NCBI RefSeq assembly: GCF_005233875.1
Contig: NZ_SZPZ01000001.1
Coordinates: forward strand, 1,984,001 to 2,048,000
DNA length: 64,000 bases
Direction: 5' to 3'
DNA from: Kribbella jiaozuonensis
GTDB lineage: Bacteria; Actinomycetota; Actinomycetes; Propionibacteriales; Kribbellaceae
The notes beneath the pieces are model-generated. The model worked only from the letters and a program-made list of their open reading frames with translations. It had not been told where the DNA came from and did no database searches. Positions 36,146 to 44,052 of the stretch are shown piece after piece; the stretch's first letter is position 1; each line of letters begins with the position of its first letter. A program made the translations under genes and the position numbers.

Positions 36146-36757
36146 GTGGCTTCTGTGGAGCGGGTACGACGCATCGGTGTGATGGGCGGCACGTTCGACC
36201 CGATCCATCATGGCCACCTTGTCGCGGCCAGCGAAGTGCAGGCGTACTTCGATCTCGACGAGGTGATCTTCGTTCCGACCGGCCAGCCGTGGCAGAAGTC
36301 GGACAAGAAGGTCTCTCCGGCCGAGGACCGGTACCTGATGACCGTGATCGCGACCGCGTCGAACCCGCGGTTCTCGGTCAGCCGGGTCGACATCGACCGG
36401 CCGGGTCCGACGTACACCATCGACACCCTCCGCGACCTCTCCAGGCTGTATCCGGACGCCGAACTGTTCTTCATCACCGGCGCCGACGCGCTCGCCCAGA
36501 TCCTCACCTGGCGGGACGTGGACGAGATGTTCAAGCTCGCCCAGTTCGTCGGCTGTACCAGGCCGGGGACCGAGAGCCTCGTGCTGCCGCTCGACCAGCT
36601 GCCGATGGACCGGATCACCCTGCTCGAGGTGCCGGCGCTGGCGATCTCGTCGACCGAGTGCCGTGCCCGGGTCGCCAAGGGCAACCCGACCTGGTACCTG
36701 GTGCCGGACGGCATCGTCCAGTACATCGCCAAGCGTGAGCTCTACACCAACCGTTAG
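36146..36757 (+). CDS. nadD: Nicotinate-nucleotide adenylyltransferase
   Basis: 203 residues. Nucleotidyltransferase motif [12 protein letters not shown] near residue 13 and the ATP-binding [10 protein letters not shown] near 170. Makes deamido-NAD from NaMN and ATP. GTG at 36146 chosen; an in-frame GTG three codons later is also possible. Followed 7 bp later by rsfS, the usual actinobacterial pairing. Confidence 0.95.
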   Translation: MASVERVRRIGVMGGTFDPIHHGHLVAASEVQAYFDLDEVIFVPTGQPWQKSDKKVSPAEDRYLMTVIATASNPRFSVSRVDIDRPGPTYTIDTLRDLSRLYPDAELFFITGADALAQILTWRDVDEMFKLAQFVGCTRPGTESLVLPLDQLPMDRITLLEVPALAISSTECRARVAKGNPTWYLVPDGIVQYIAKRELYTNR

Positions 36758-36764
36758 GACGTTT

Positions 36765-37217
36765 ATGTCTGCCAGTGAACGCGCAATCGAGCTGCTGACC
36801 GCGGCTGCGGAAGCAGCCCACGACAAGAAGGCCGAGAACGTCCTCGCCTTCGACGTGTCCGAGCAGCTCGCGATCACCGACGCGTTCCTGGTCGCCTCCG
36901 CCTCGAACGACCGCCAGGTCCGCGCGATCGTGGACGCGATCGAGGAGAAGCTCCGCGTCGACTTCGACGCCAAGCCGGTACGCCGGGAGGGCGCGCGCGA
37001 GGGCCGCTGGGTACTGCTCGACTACCTCGAGATCGTCATCCACGTCCAGCACGACGAGGAGCGGGCGTTCTACTCGCTCGAGCGCCTCTGGCGCGACTGC
37101 CCGGTCATCCCGCTGCCGTCCCCGGTCGCCGGTCCCGGTGCTGTCGTGCCCGGCTCAGGTCTGCCCGGCTCAGGTCTGCCCGGCTCGGGTCTGTCTGGCT
37201 CGGCCTCGGCCGAATGA
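36765..37217 (+). CDS. rsfS: Ribosomal silencing factor RsfS
   Basis: 150 residues. RsfS/Iojap domain (2-115) with AFDVSEQLAITDAFLVAS and WVLLDYLEIVIHV. Binds L14 and blocks subunit joining under starvation. The C-terminal tail is extended by GLPGS pentapeptide repeats from a 15-bp tandem repeat (about 37149-37200). The stop overlaps the next ATG. Confidence 0.94.
   Translation: MSASERAIELLTAAAEAAHDKKAENVLAFDVSEQLAITDAFLVASASNDRQVRAIVDAIEEKLRVDFDAKPVRREGAREGRWVLLDYLEIVIHVQHDEERAFYSLERLWRDCPVIPLPSPVAGPGAVVPGSGLPGSGLPGSGLSGSASAE
37149..37200 (+). repeat. 15-bp tandem repeat in rsfS 3' end
   Basis: CCCGGCTCAGGTCTG and close variants occur about three to four times in frame, coding PGSGL units at the disordered tail of RsfS. 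Confidence 0.75.
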
Positions 37218-37858
37218 GCGCGGGCCGGCTGATCGTCTGGCGGCACGGCCGGACGGAGTGGAACCTCCAGGACAAGATCCAAGGCCAGGCCGACATCCCG
37301 CTGGACTCGGTCGGCCTCTCCCAGGCCCGCTCCGCCGCCGCCCGCCTGGCCGCCCTGGCGCCGACGAGACTCTTCGCCAGCGACCTCCAACGCGCAGTCG
37401 CCACGGCAGGTGAGCTCGCCGCGCTCACCGACCTCAAGATCGAGTACGACGAAGCGCTGCGCGAGATCGACGTCGACGACTGGGCCGGCCTCACCTCGGC
37501 CGAACTCGCCGCCATCAACCCCGAAGCCGCCGCCCGCATCCTCAGCGGCGAAACCCAACGCCGCGGCACCAACGGCGAAACCGTCGAAGAAGTCGCCACC
37601 CGCTTCAGCGGCGCCCTCCAACGCATCTCGGAGGAAGGCACCTCCGAAGACACCATCGTCATAGCCACCCACGGCCTGGCCGCCCGCGTCGGCATCTGCG
37701 TGTTCCTCGGCATCCCCCAAGCCAACTGGCCCGCCTTCGGAGGCCTGGCCAACTGCAACTGGGTCTCCCTCCTCAACGGCCGCCGAGGCTGGCGAATCGA
37801 GGAATGGAACGCCGGCTCCCTCCCCGAACCAGTAATGAGCGACGACCCCCAACGCTGA
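37214..37858 (+). CDS. Histidine phosphatase (phosphoglycerate mutase-like)
   Basis: 214 residues. RHGRTEWN near residue 10 holds the phospho-accepting His; THGLAARV near 155 holds the second His and the proton donor is likely in LREIDVDDW. Often third in nadD-rsfS operons, sometimes annotated as a glucosyl-3-phosphoglycerate phosphatase or a broad phosphatase. ATGA overlap with rsfS. Confidence 0.88.
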   Translation: MSAGRLIVWRHGRTEWNLQDKIQGQADIPLDSVGLSQARSAAARLAALAPTRLFASDLQRAVATAGELAALTDLKIEYDEALREIDVDDWAGLTSAELAAINPEAAARILSGETQRRGTNGETVEEVATRFSGALQRISEEGTSEDTIVIATHGLAARVGICVFLGIPQANWPAFGGLANCNWVSLLNGRRGWRIEEWNAGSLPEPVMSDDPQR

Positions 37859-37882
37859 CTCCTGTACGTCGGGTGAACAGCC

Positions 37883-38340
37883 AAAGGACACCGCTCCGCG
37901 GCGGCTGTCTTATTGGCCGGCTCCGCCGGCGCGGGATCCGTCCCTCGGCGACTGTCTTGCCGCGGAGCTACTTAGCCCGGTGTGCCACCCGAAAAGGACA
38001 CCGCTTCGCGGCGGCTGTCTTGTATGGCCGGCTTCGCCGGCGGCGCTGGATCCGTCCCGGGGCAACTGCCTCGCCATGGGGCTGTTGGGCTGGTGTGACA
38101 CCCCCAAAGGACACCGCTTCGCGGCGACTGACTTGTTGGCCGGCTCCGCCGGCGCCGGGTCCGTCCCGCGGCGACTGTCTTGCCGTGGAGCTACTTAGCC
38201 TGGTGTGCCATCCGAACGGACACCGCTTCGCGGCGGCCGTCTTGTTGGCCGGCTCCGCCGGCGCTGGAACGGCCCCACGGCGAGTGTCTCGCCGTCGAGC
38301 TACTGGGCCGGTGCGGCACCCTCAACGACGACGTTCCGCG
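37883..38340. repeat. About 110-bp tandem repeat array, four copies plus a remnant
   Basis: Units start at GGACACCGC: 37886, 37996, 38109 and 38218, with a decayed fifth near 38330. Each unit carries two small hairpins, CCGC-TTC-GCGG and GCCGGC-TCC-GCCGGC, and a shared GCGACTGTCTTGCCG stretch. An open frame crosses the array but its peptide is just repeat translation. It ends about 200 bp before tRNA-Ala. Not a CRISPR: no short repeat with unique spacers. Confidence 0.8.
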
Positions 38341-38492
38341 GCGCCAGCGTGAGCCGCCTCCGGCGGACGCAGAGCGTGATGCCGCGCACGCTGCTCGGCC
38401 TACAGACAGCGGCGAACTGTCGCCTACGCGAGCCCATCAGAGAGGGCAACCGACCTGTCGCGTACCTCACCAGCCCCACGAGCCAACCGATT

Positions 38493-38521
38493 TTTCTTTG
38501 CCGCCCCCCATCCGCTAAACT
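38493..38521 (+). promoter_or_regulatory. Possible tRNA-Ala promoter
   Basis: TAAACT at 38516-38521 lies 22 bp before the tRNA; 17 bp upstream is TTTCTT, a poor -35. Position fits, sequence match is modest. Confidence 0.35.
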
Positions 38522-38542
38522 TCCGGAGTCGCAAGACACCGC

Positions 38543-38618
38543 GGGGCTTTGGCGCAGTTGGTAGCGCGCTTCCATGGCATGGAAGAGGTCAGGGGTTCGA
38601 ATCCCCTAAGCTCCACCA
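38543..38618 (+). tRNA. tRNA-Ala (GGC)
   Basis: 76 nt including an encoded CCA. Acceptor stem GGGGCTT/AAGCTCC with one G-T pair, D arm GCGC...GCGC, anticodon stem CTTCC/GGAAG with loop ATGGCAT giving anticodon GGC, and a TTCGAAT T-loop. Its 3' half, from the anticodon loop on, is copied three times downstream, so it is an integration target. Confidence 0.96.
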
Positions 38619-38669
38619 CAGGTCAGAGGCCGGTTTCCCCTTCGGGAGACCGGCCTCTGGCATGACCTG
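38619..38669 (+). terminator. Large hairpin after tRNA-Ala
   Basis: AGAGGCCGGT...ACCGGCCTCT stem capped by a TTCG loop, with an outer CAGGTC/GACCTG stem. No T-run follows. Probable tRNA terminator or 3' processing structure. Confidence 0.7.
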
Positions 38670-38686
38670 AGTGTCTAACTGAGTGA

Positions 38687-39274
38687 CTACCGGTTTGCAG
38701 GTAGCAGTTGGTCCATCGCCTCCGCTCCCTCGATCAGGACCGGTCGGAGCTGGTGTCGGTAGACCGTCTCCGTGACCTGAGTGCTCTTGTGGCCAACCAG
38801 GAGCGAGATCTGTTCTTTGGTCAGACCGCCCTCGCTGAGCAGGGACACGAAGCTGTGACCTAACTCGCGGGGCGTCCAGTCCGCGCTATTCAGGCCTGGT
38901 GTCAGATCAACGACACGGCGGAAGTCTCGTCGCACGTTTGCCGCGTCAAGCTCGGTTCCGGTCGCGGAGCAGAACACGAGGTTGTGATGCTGCCAGCGAT
39001 CCCCGGTCGTTGCGCGCATAACCGTCTGTCGTTCTAGGTGCTCAGCGAGCCCAGCCACACAACATTCAGGGAGTCGTAGCGTCCGGCGCGACCGACGAGT
39101 CTTGGTGTCGTTTCCCTCACGGACCGAGCGCCACTTCCCGGTGCCAGCGGAGATTGATGCTGAGGGTATAGGAGATCTGCTTACTGCGCGCCAACTCCTG
39201 AGTGGCCAGCCCGTCCGAAGGCAGTGGCAATCGGCGGAGGTCAAGTTGGAGGAGGCTGCTTGGGGCCTTCTCAA
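38687..39274 (-). pseudogene. Tyrosine integrase, C-terminal remnant
   Basis: The C-terminal half of a tyrosine recombinase: DTKTRRSRRTLRLP, TPRELGHSFVSLLSEGG with catalytic Arg and His, LVGHKSTQVTETVYRHQ with the second His and the nucleophile Tyr. Homology ends near 39135; the remaining upstream codons look unrelated and the N-terminal arm-binding and core domains are missing. Probably inactive, although the catalytic end is intact. Adjacent to att, as expected. Confidence 0.8.
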
Positions 39275-39281
39275 AGAGGCT

Positions 39282-39596
39282 GTGGGGGAGTCAAGTCGGC
39301 ATGAGTTCCTCCAGGTGGCTCAGATGGCCATGCAAATCGGCGATACGACCATTCCGCTAGGCGAAGTGCAGGATCAGTTAAGCGACGCTGTTGTCGACGA
39401 TTTGTCAAAGGAGGCAGGTACTGTCACTCTCAAGTTGAGGGCTTACAGCGGCTCTAGCCCGGCTGAGATGCGGCCGGCCGTTCTTGCCCCGCCGCGGATC
39501 GAAGCGCACGTAGTCATTCCCGAAGCGACGTTCAATGAGATGCTTGAGGATCTAGATGCTCCTCGTCGCCCCAGCAAGCTCCGCGAGTTGATGTGA
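39282..39596 (+). CDS. Putative antitoxin with DUF1778-like tail
   Basis: About 104 residues from the GTG at 39282; the frame is open back to an ATG at 39102 that overlaps the integrase, and an ATG at 39324 is also possible, so the start is uncertain. The C-terminus EATFNEMLEDLDAPRRPSKL resembles the toxin-neutralising tail of DUF1778 antitoxins (F..xLDAPPxPN..L). The usual ribbon-helix-helix N-terminus is not evident. GTGA overlap with the GNAT gene. Confidence 0.55.
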   Translation: MGESSRHEFLQVAQMAMQIGDTTIPLGEVQDQLSDAVVDDLSKEAGTVTLKLRAYSGSSPAEMRPAVLAPPRIEAHVVIPEATFNEMLEDLDAPRRPSKLRELM

Positions 39597-40075
39597 GCGC
39601 GGAAATCGTGCCGTTGAACGGCGCTCATGATGTGACGCAACTCAATTGCGGTGTTCCGGAGTTTGACGAGTGGCTCAAGAAGACGGCAAGGACCTCTGAG
39701 GAACGCGATCTCGCGAGGACCTACGTTATCGCAGATGAGAATGACGTAGTCATCGCTTGCCGCGCCCTGGTTGCTTCGAGCATGGAATCCAGTGCCCTGA
39801 CCTCGAACAATCGGCATGGGCTGCCGAGGTTTATCCCTGCGATACTTCTCGGGCGACTGGCGGTTGATCTTGAACACAAAGGCCTTAGGAGTGCCTTCCT
39901 AGGGCATGCCTGCCGCACCGCAGTCGAGGTGAGCGGGCAAGTTGGAGCACGATATCTGTTTGCTGATGCTATGAATGAGGCAGCAAGAAGCTGGTACCTG
40001 AAGAAGGAAATGAAGGCTGTGAACGATAGTAATGTCTGCTACGCTCGCATCAAGGATCTTAGAGCCGAAGTCTAG
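39593..40075 (+). CDS. GNAT-family toxin (TacT/AtaT-like)
   Basis: 160 residues. Matches type II GNAT toxins: N-terminal LNCGVPEFDEWLKKTA, then ARTYVIADE, RFIPAILLGRLAVD, and FADAMNEAARSWYLK near the end with the conserved C-terminal Tyr. Such toxins acetylate aminoacyl-tRNA and stop translation. The usual RxxGxG CoA loop is altered here (LEHKGLRSAFLGHA), so activity is not certain. Follows the putative antitoxin with a 4-base overlap. Confidence 0.78.
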   Translation: MSAEIVPLNGAHDVTQLNCGVPEFDEWLKKTARTSEERDLARTYVIADENDVVIACRALVASSMESSALTSNNRHGLPRFIPAILLGRLAVDLEHKGLRSAFLGHACRTAVEVSGQVGARYLFADAMNEAARSWYLKKEMKAVNDSNVCYARIKDLRAEV

Positions 40076-40821
40076 CGGGACGAGCTCTCTTTGCCGCCTT
40101 TGCGTGAAGGTGTCTTTTTACCTCTAGATCGGCCGTTCCAGGATTCTTCATGCCACGAGGCAGATCTTTCGCGCACTTCTCCGCCGGATGTGAACCCGTA
40201 GAAGATGGTTGCGCGGATCTCCTTGATCCTCGTTCCGGGAGGTTCAGGCTTCGATTCGAATTTGAAGTCTATATTCTCGCCTCGGTGTAGCTGGTGTGGG
40301 AGCTTTTCTTCGCGTGATTCCAGATCGATCTCGCAGCTTGTCGTAATGGTCATGGTTTTACTGTCTTCGACAGGCTTTCCGATCGCGTCGATTCGACACC
40401 CGTGGATATAGACCGTAGATTCCATGCATTCTACTTTGACACCGTCAAGTTCCATGAGCGGCTGCAAGAAATCTGAAGTAATGGGGTCTTTCGCCTTCAA
40501 CCCGGAGGCCTCTGCCTTGTCAAGAAGTTCCTTGAGGGCGCTGCCGAGGAAAACGAGGTTCGGAGTCACTGCGAAATCGATGTTGATCGCGGCCTCTGTT
40601 GCGGCGACCGAGGCTTGCGATGCCTCCGCCGCCGTCTGTGAATGCTTAGCGGCAGTTCGGGCAGCATCAGCCATTACCTTGGTGAGCCACGCGAGCCAGG
40701 CCGTGATGGCGGCCAGCAGGACGGTGCTCGCTAGCGTGATCAGCGGACCCCAGGTTTGGACCCACCCCGTCACGTTCTGTGTGACTTGCGTAGTCGATGA
40801 GCCTGCTCCGGACAGTGTCAA
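40072..40821 (-). CDS. Membrane-anchored coiled-coil protein, unknown
   Basis: 249 residues from TTG at 40821; an in-frame GTG about 17 codons later would still keep the single membrane helix (about residues 28-50). After it comes an Ala/Ser/Glu-rich coiled coil (52-78), then a beta-rich domain with VYIHGCRIDA. Ends with a basic tail. Family not recognised. Codon use is less GC-biased than the host genes. Convergent with, and 4 bp overlapping, the GNAT toxin. Confidence 0.6.
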   Translation of the reverse strand: MTLSGAGSSTTQVTQNVTGWVQTWGPLITLASTVLLAAITAWLAWLTKVMADAARTAAKHSQTAAEASQASVAATEAAINIDFAVTPNLVFLGSALKELLDKAEASGLKAKDPITSDFLQPLMELDGVKVECMESTVYIHGCRIDAIGKPVEDSKTMTITTSCEIDLESREEKLPHQLHRGENIDFKFESKPEPPGTRIKEIRATIFYGFTSGGEVRERSASWHEESWNGRSRGKKTPSRKGGKESSSR

Positions 40822-41030
40822 GCTGGGTCTCCCGGTGTCGTTGGCGTTGACCTCGACCCCACGTGATCAAGGCGATCAAGGCACCGTAGCGGCCTTTGAG
40901 GCTGCGCGGCAGCGTCTCGGAGTTGAGTGACTAGCTGAGTGACAACGGAGTCGCACCCGGCCGGACGGCTGCGGACGCTGACGGACGGCGGGTACGCTCC
41001 AGTTTGCGGAGCCGCGGAGGTTCAGTGTGA

Positions 41031-41073
41031 ATGGCATGGATGAGGTCAGCGGTTCGAATCCCCTAAGCTCCAC
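41031..41073 (+). other. att copy 2 (tRNA-Ala 3' fragment)
   Basis: 43 bp matching tRNA-Ala positions 38574-38616 with two mismatches: GGATGAGG for GGAAGAGG and CAGCGG for CAGGGG. Contains no complete tRNA. Marks the junction between elements 1 and 2. Confidence 0.88.
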
Positions 41074-41110
41074 TGCAAGAGTTAGCAGGTCAGGAGGCAC
41101 TTTCACCCCC

Positions 41111-41884
41111 TCACCTGTTCTCGTTAGAGGGATCGTGGGAGCGAAAGTCCACTCCCACCAGCTTCGTCGCAACCTGCGCCGCCTCCTGCTGAGCCTTCTG
41201 GACGGTGTCCTCGATCACGGGCACCCACGTGAGCAGCTTGGCCCGCTCATCGTCGTCCAGGGCGAGCACTGAGGACAGGAAGCGCTCTTCCAACGCCTCC
41301 AAGATCTGCCGTTCCATCTCCGCAGTCACGTGGTCATACACGCGACCTTCCCTTCATCTTGTGCCCGAGCCAAGCTCGACGTGCAACCTCCACGATGCCG
41401 TCTCCGTCAACCAGGTGGCGTGAGTGTGTCGGCCTTAATGGAAGGTGAATCCCGGCAGGATCGCCGGGCGATGACGCTCCGAGGACGGATCGTCCGTATC
41501 GACTCCATCCCACGCCGGTCGCCAGAACCGCTGCCGGAAGTTCGAGCGATACCACGGCTTGCCCTGCAACGAGGTGAAGGCAAACGAGGTGCCGGAGGGT
41601 CTGGTCCGCCAAGAGCAGCTCGTACATCACCGCGATGGTCGGCGGCAGTTGAACCCAGCGCTCGCCAGCTGGGGACTTCGTCCGAGCGTTCCGCCTGATC
41701 CGTCGAGGTCGACGTGCTCAGACGGCTGTCGCCATCGCAACCTTGTCCGTGACGTCGGCCCCACTCTTCAGTAGCCGTCCGTCCACTTCCTTGAGCGGCT
41801 CGAATACGGCAACGGCCTTCTTGACCTGGCGTACTCTGCGAGGGTCTGGCCGGCCAACTCACCCCATCGACTACCGGTGTAGCC
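41111..41884 (-). pseudogene. Tyrosine integrase, frameshifted
   Basis: Pieces of one integrase in different frames: GSRWGEL near 41870, KPWYRSNFRQRFWRPAWDG near 41540, then THSRHLVDGDGIVEVARRA and VYDHVTAEMERQILEALEE toward 41300-41340, where Tyr would be the nucleophile. The last 76 codons (41111-41341) remain open. At least two frameshifts, so inactive. Distinct subfamily from element 1's integrase. Confidence 0.7.
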
Positions 41885-41919
41885 GTCCAGGGGGCCGAGC
41901 AATAGGCCCCGAGACCGAG

Positions 41920-42245
41920 GCATCAGTGCGCGCCTACCTCGAGTCCGTCAACCTCGCCCACCACATCCGCCACATCGAAGCACGCGATCCGGTTCACGTA
42001 GAGCGGATGAAGCTGAGCCCCTATCTGGTGTATCGAGCCGCCTCGATTCTGAGCGTTGCCGTGGACGAATGTGTCGTGATCGGCCACCAGGTCAGGCGAC
42101 GCGGCCGCCGCTATCGCCGCCCGAGTCCGGAAGCATCGGCTATGCGAACAAGCCCGGCAAGGCCGCGGATCTGGCTGCGGCTGGCGCAGATGCAGTGGTC
42201 GAGGACATCGGCAGTGTGGCTGCAGTCCTTGGACTCTCTCGCTGA
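41920..42245 (+). pseudogene. HAD-family phosphatase fragment
   Basis: Readable in two frames: VRAYLESVNLAHHIRHIEA with PYLVYRAASILSVAVDECV, then, after a shift near 42090-42130, IGYANKPGKAADLAAAGAD and VVEDIGSVAAVLG. These are the C-terminal half of a HAD hydrolase; the N-terminal DxD motif is absent. Confidence 0.6.
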
Positions 42246-42321
42246 ACCGGCTAAGTCATCTCCGCAAGGATCTCGTCAGTTCGAAGCTGGACGATCCGGG
42301 AAATTATCCTAAGCTAGACGC

Positions 42322-43521
42322 GTGCGTGATCCTTTTGGGCGATACCACGAAGAATCAGAGGAACCCGATCCATTCGGTCGGTTCCATGACTTGCCGGCAC
42401 TCATCGCCGAGCAGGTGCCAATGCTGGATGGTGCGGTTCACGTCGCAATCAGGTCGCAAACTGCGCTGGTATCTCTGATTCTCGCTGACACCCCAACACA
42501 TAAAGCGCCCAAATTGATATTCACGCAGGCCGTCAACGACCTGATTGACCTGCTTGCTGAAATCCAGTCTGGACGTGGCCGCGCTGCAATTCGCACCAGC
42601 CGGGCCTTGATCGAGCATGCCATAAATCTCCATACCGTCACGGTGGACCTGCAGCAGGCGCAGCGATATTTGGAACATCTTGATCTAGGAAAAGCTCTCA
42701 TGTTAGAGCTTGAGATCGGAGCGGACCTCCTGGACCGCAGATCCAAAAGTCAATATAGACACTCGCTGAAACGAGTTGGACGCGGCGCGCGACAGCGTTT
42801 CGAGCAAGCCAGAGCCAACTGGGGAAGTGGCTTCAGTCGAGGATGGAGCAATCAATCTCTCGCGACGCGAGCAGCACGATATGATCTAGATCACCTGTAT
42901 GAATACTACCGCCTTACATCCCTCGTGACTCACGGCAGCGCAGGCGGAATTCTCGGATCCATTCGGGATCATCATGAGGGAGAGATTTCGACCTACAGGA
43001 CTGGACAATCGCTCGAACTTGCGCCGGTGGCATTGCATATCGGGATAGTCGCCTACATGGACGCTCTGACGGCGCTAGCTGGCCTGCGAGAAGACTTGGA
43101 CGTCGAGGACTACATGCTGGGAGTGGGGGTTCTCGTCAACGTATGGCCGGAGTATTACAAAGCGTTGACTCGAATTGATTCTAAGATATGGCCAAAGAAG
43201 CCGGGTCTGCCACCGCAGGCCGTATTTGCGATATCTCGTTCTGGACGGCGGCGTTGGTATCTACATTTGCCATGGGCTTCCGTGCTTATGCCAGCTGAGC
43301 CACCAGATCTGGAGACTGGGCCGTTCGCGAGGTTGGAGGAGATCGTTAGAGAGGTCATGTCCGATCCGGACCGCTACTTCATCCCGGGAACGACTTGGTT
43401 TACCTTAGGATTCTTTGGCGTGCCACTGAAGCTCGCGGACAGCGGCTCGCCTGTTCCGGACACAGCTATCCTGTATCGACCTGAAGACCTTCCCGAGGGT
43501 TGGTCTTACAGACTTGCGTGA
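42322..43521 (+). CDS. DUF5677-like protein, unknown
   Basis: 399 residues from GTG. Helical core with RTSRALIEHAINLHTV (about residues 92-107) and EYYRLTSLVTHGSAGG (about 195-210), the pattern of DUF5677-type proteins. RALIEH fits the Rx4H signature of HEPN ribonucleases, but only by motif. C-terminal 150 residues not recognised. AT-rich codons and position beside a Shedu gene suggest accessory, possibly defence-related, function. No membrane helices. Confidence 0.65.
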   Translation: MRDPFGRYHEESEEPDPFGRFHDLPALIAEQVPMLDGAVHVAIRSQTALVSLILADTPTHKAPKLIFTQAVNDLIDLLAEIQSGRGRAAIRTSRALIEHAINLHTVTVDLQQAQRYLEHLDLGKALMLELEIGADLLDRRSKSQYRHSLKRVGRGARQRFEQARANWGSGFSRGWSNQSLATRAARYDLDHLYEYYRLTSLVTHGSAGGILGSIRDHHEGEISTYRTGQSLELAPVALHIGIVAYMDALTALAGLREDLDVEDYMLGVGVLVNVWPEYYKALTRIDSKIWPKKPGLPPQAVFAISRSGRRRWYLHLPWASVLMPAEPPDLETGPFARLEEIVREVMSDPDRYFIPGTTWFTLGFFGVPLKLADSGSPVPDTAILYRPEDLPEGWSYRLA

Positions 43522-44052
43522 AACCCGCCAGGCAACGGGGCTGGCTGAGGCCGCCTGTCTGCCTGGGGACTGCACCAGCACGTTCCGTCGGAATGCACGG
43601 TCCTGACAAGTTTCTCTACGTCTTCGAGACGGGCCCCTCCAGGGCCCGAAAGCGCGCCGCCACCGCAGGGCGGGACGCCTGCCTCCCGCTCCGCTTCGCT
43701 GCGCTCCCGGCGCGTCCCTTGGCTTGACGCGCACGTGCCAAAGGGTGCCGAGTCGAAGACAGCACAACTCGCCATCAACGATCCGACACCCTGCCGGTGC
43801 GCCACACGCCGGAATGGCCGGCTACCGCCTCGCGGGTTGCCCGGGCCGCCATCCTGGCCGTGGGTTCCCGCATCGCCGCGCTAGCAATCATGGAAGGGAC
43901 GGCCCGGCACGGCATGCGTCAAGGGCGCCTACGGCGTCCCTCCGGGATCTCCGACCCTTGACCCGCACCGCACCGCACCTAAGGTCGGCAGCTATCGGGG
44001 CGATGCGGGAGGACTGCCCGTGCGCTTGACGCGTAACCGTCAAGCGGCAGAA
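43522..44052. other. 531-bp noncoding stretch between convergent genes
   Basis: GC-rich and repeat-like (CTCCCGCTCCGCTTCGCTGC; GCGTCAAGGGCGCCTACGGC). Near its end a perfect hairpin GCTTGACG-CGTAAC-CGTCAAGC (44024-44045) lies just past the Shedu stop and could be its terminator. No convincing gene. Confidence 0.55.

Larger units (their letters stand above)
38619..41073. mobile_element. Integrated element 1 at tRNA-Ala
   Basis: Bounded by the intact tRNA 3' end on the left and an att copy on the right (41031-41073). Contents: tyrosine integrase remnant next to the left att, antitoxin-GNAT toxin pair, and a membrane gene. A 20-bp direct repeat (TGAGTGTCTAACTGAGTGAC at 38668, 18 of 20 matching at 40924) lies just inside both ends and may be integrase arm sites. 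No transfer or replication genes seen. Confidence 0.75.

Noticed and set aside
37883..38340. CRISPR array
   Set aside because: Units are whole 110-bp repeats with no constant 25-40 bp repeat alternating with unique spacers, and no cas genes nearby.
37804..38352. 182-codon frame crossing the 110-bp repeats
   Set aside because: Peptide is only repeat translation, with Arg/Pro bias and no ribosome site; overlaps the end of the phosphatase gene.
41031..41073. A second tRNA-Ala gene
   Set aside because: Only the 3' half is present; no D arm or acceptor 5' strand upstream, so it is an att fragment. The same holds for 45639-45682.
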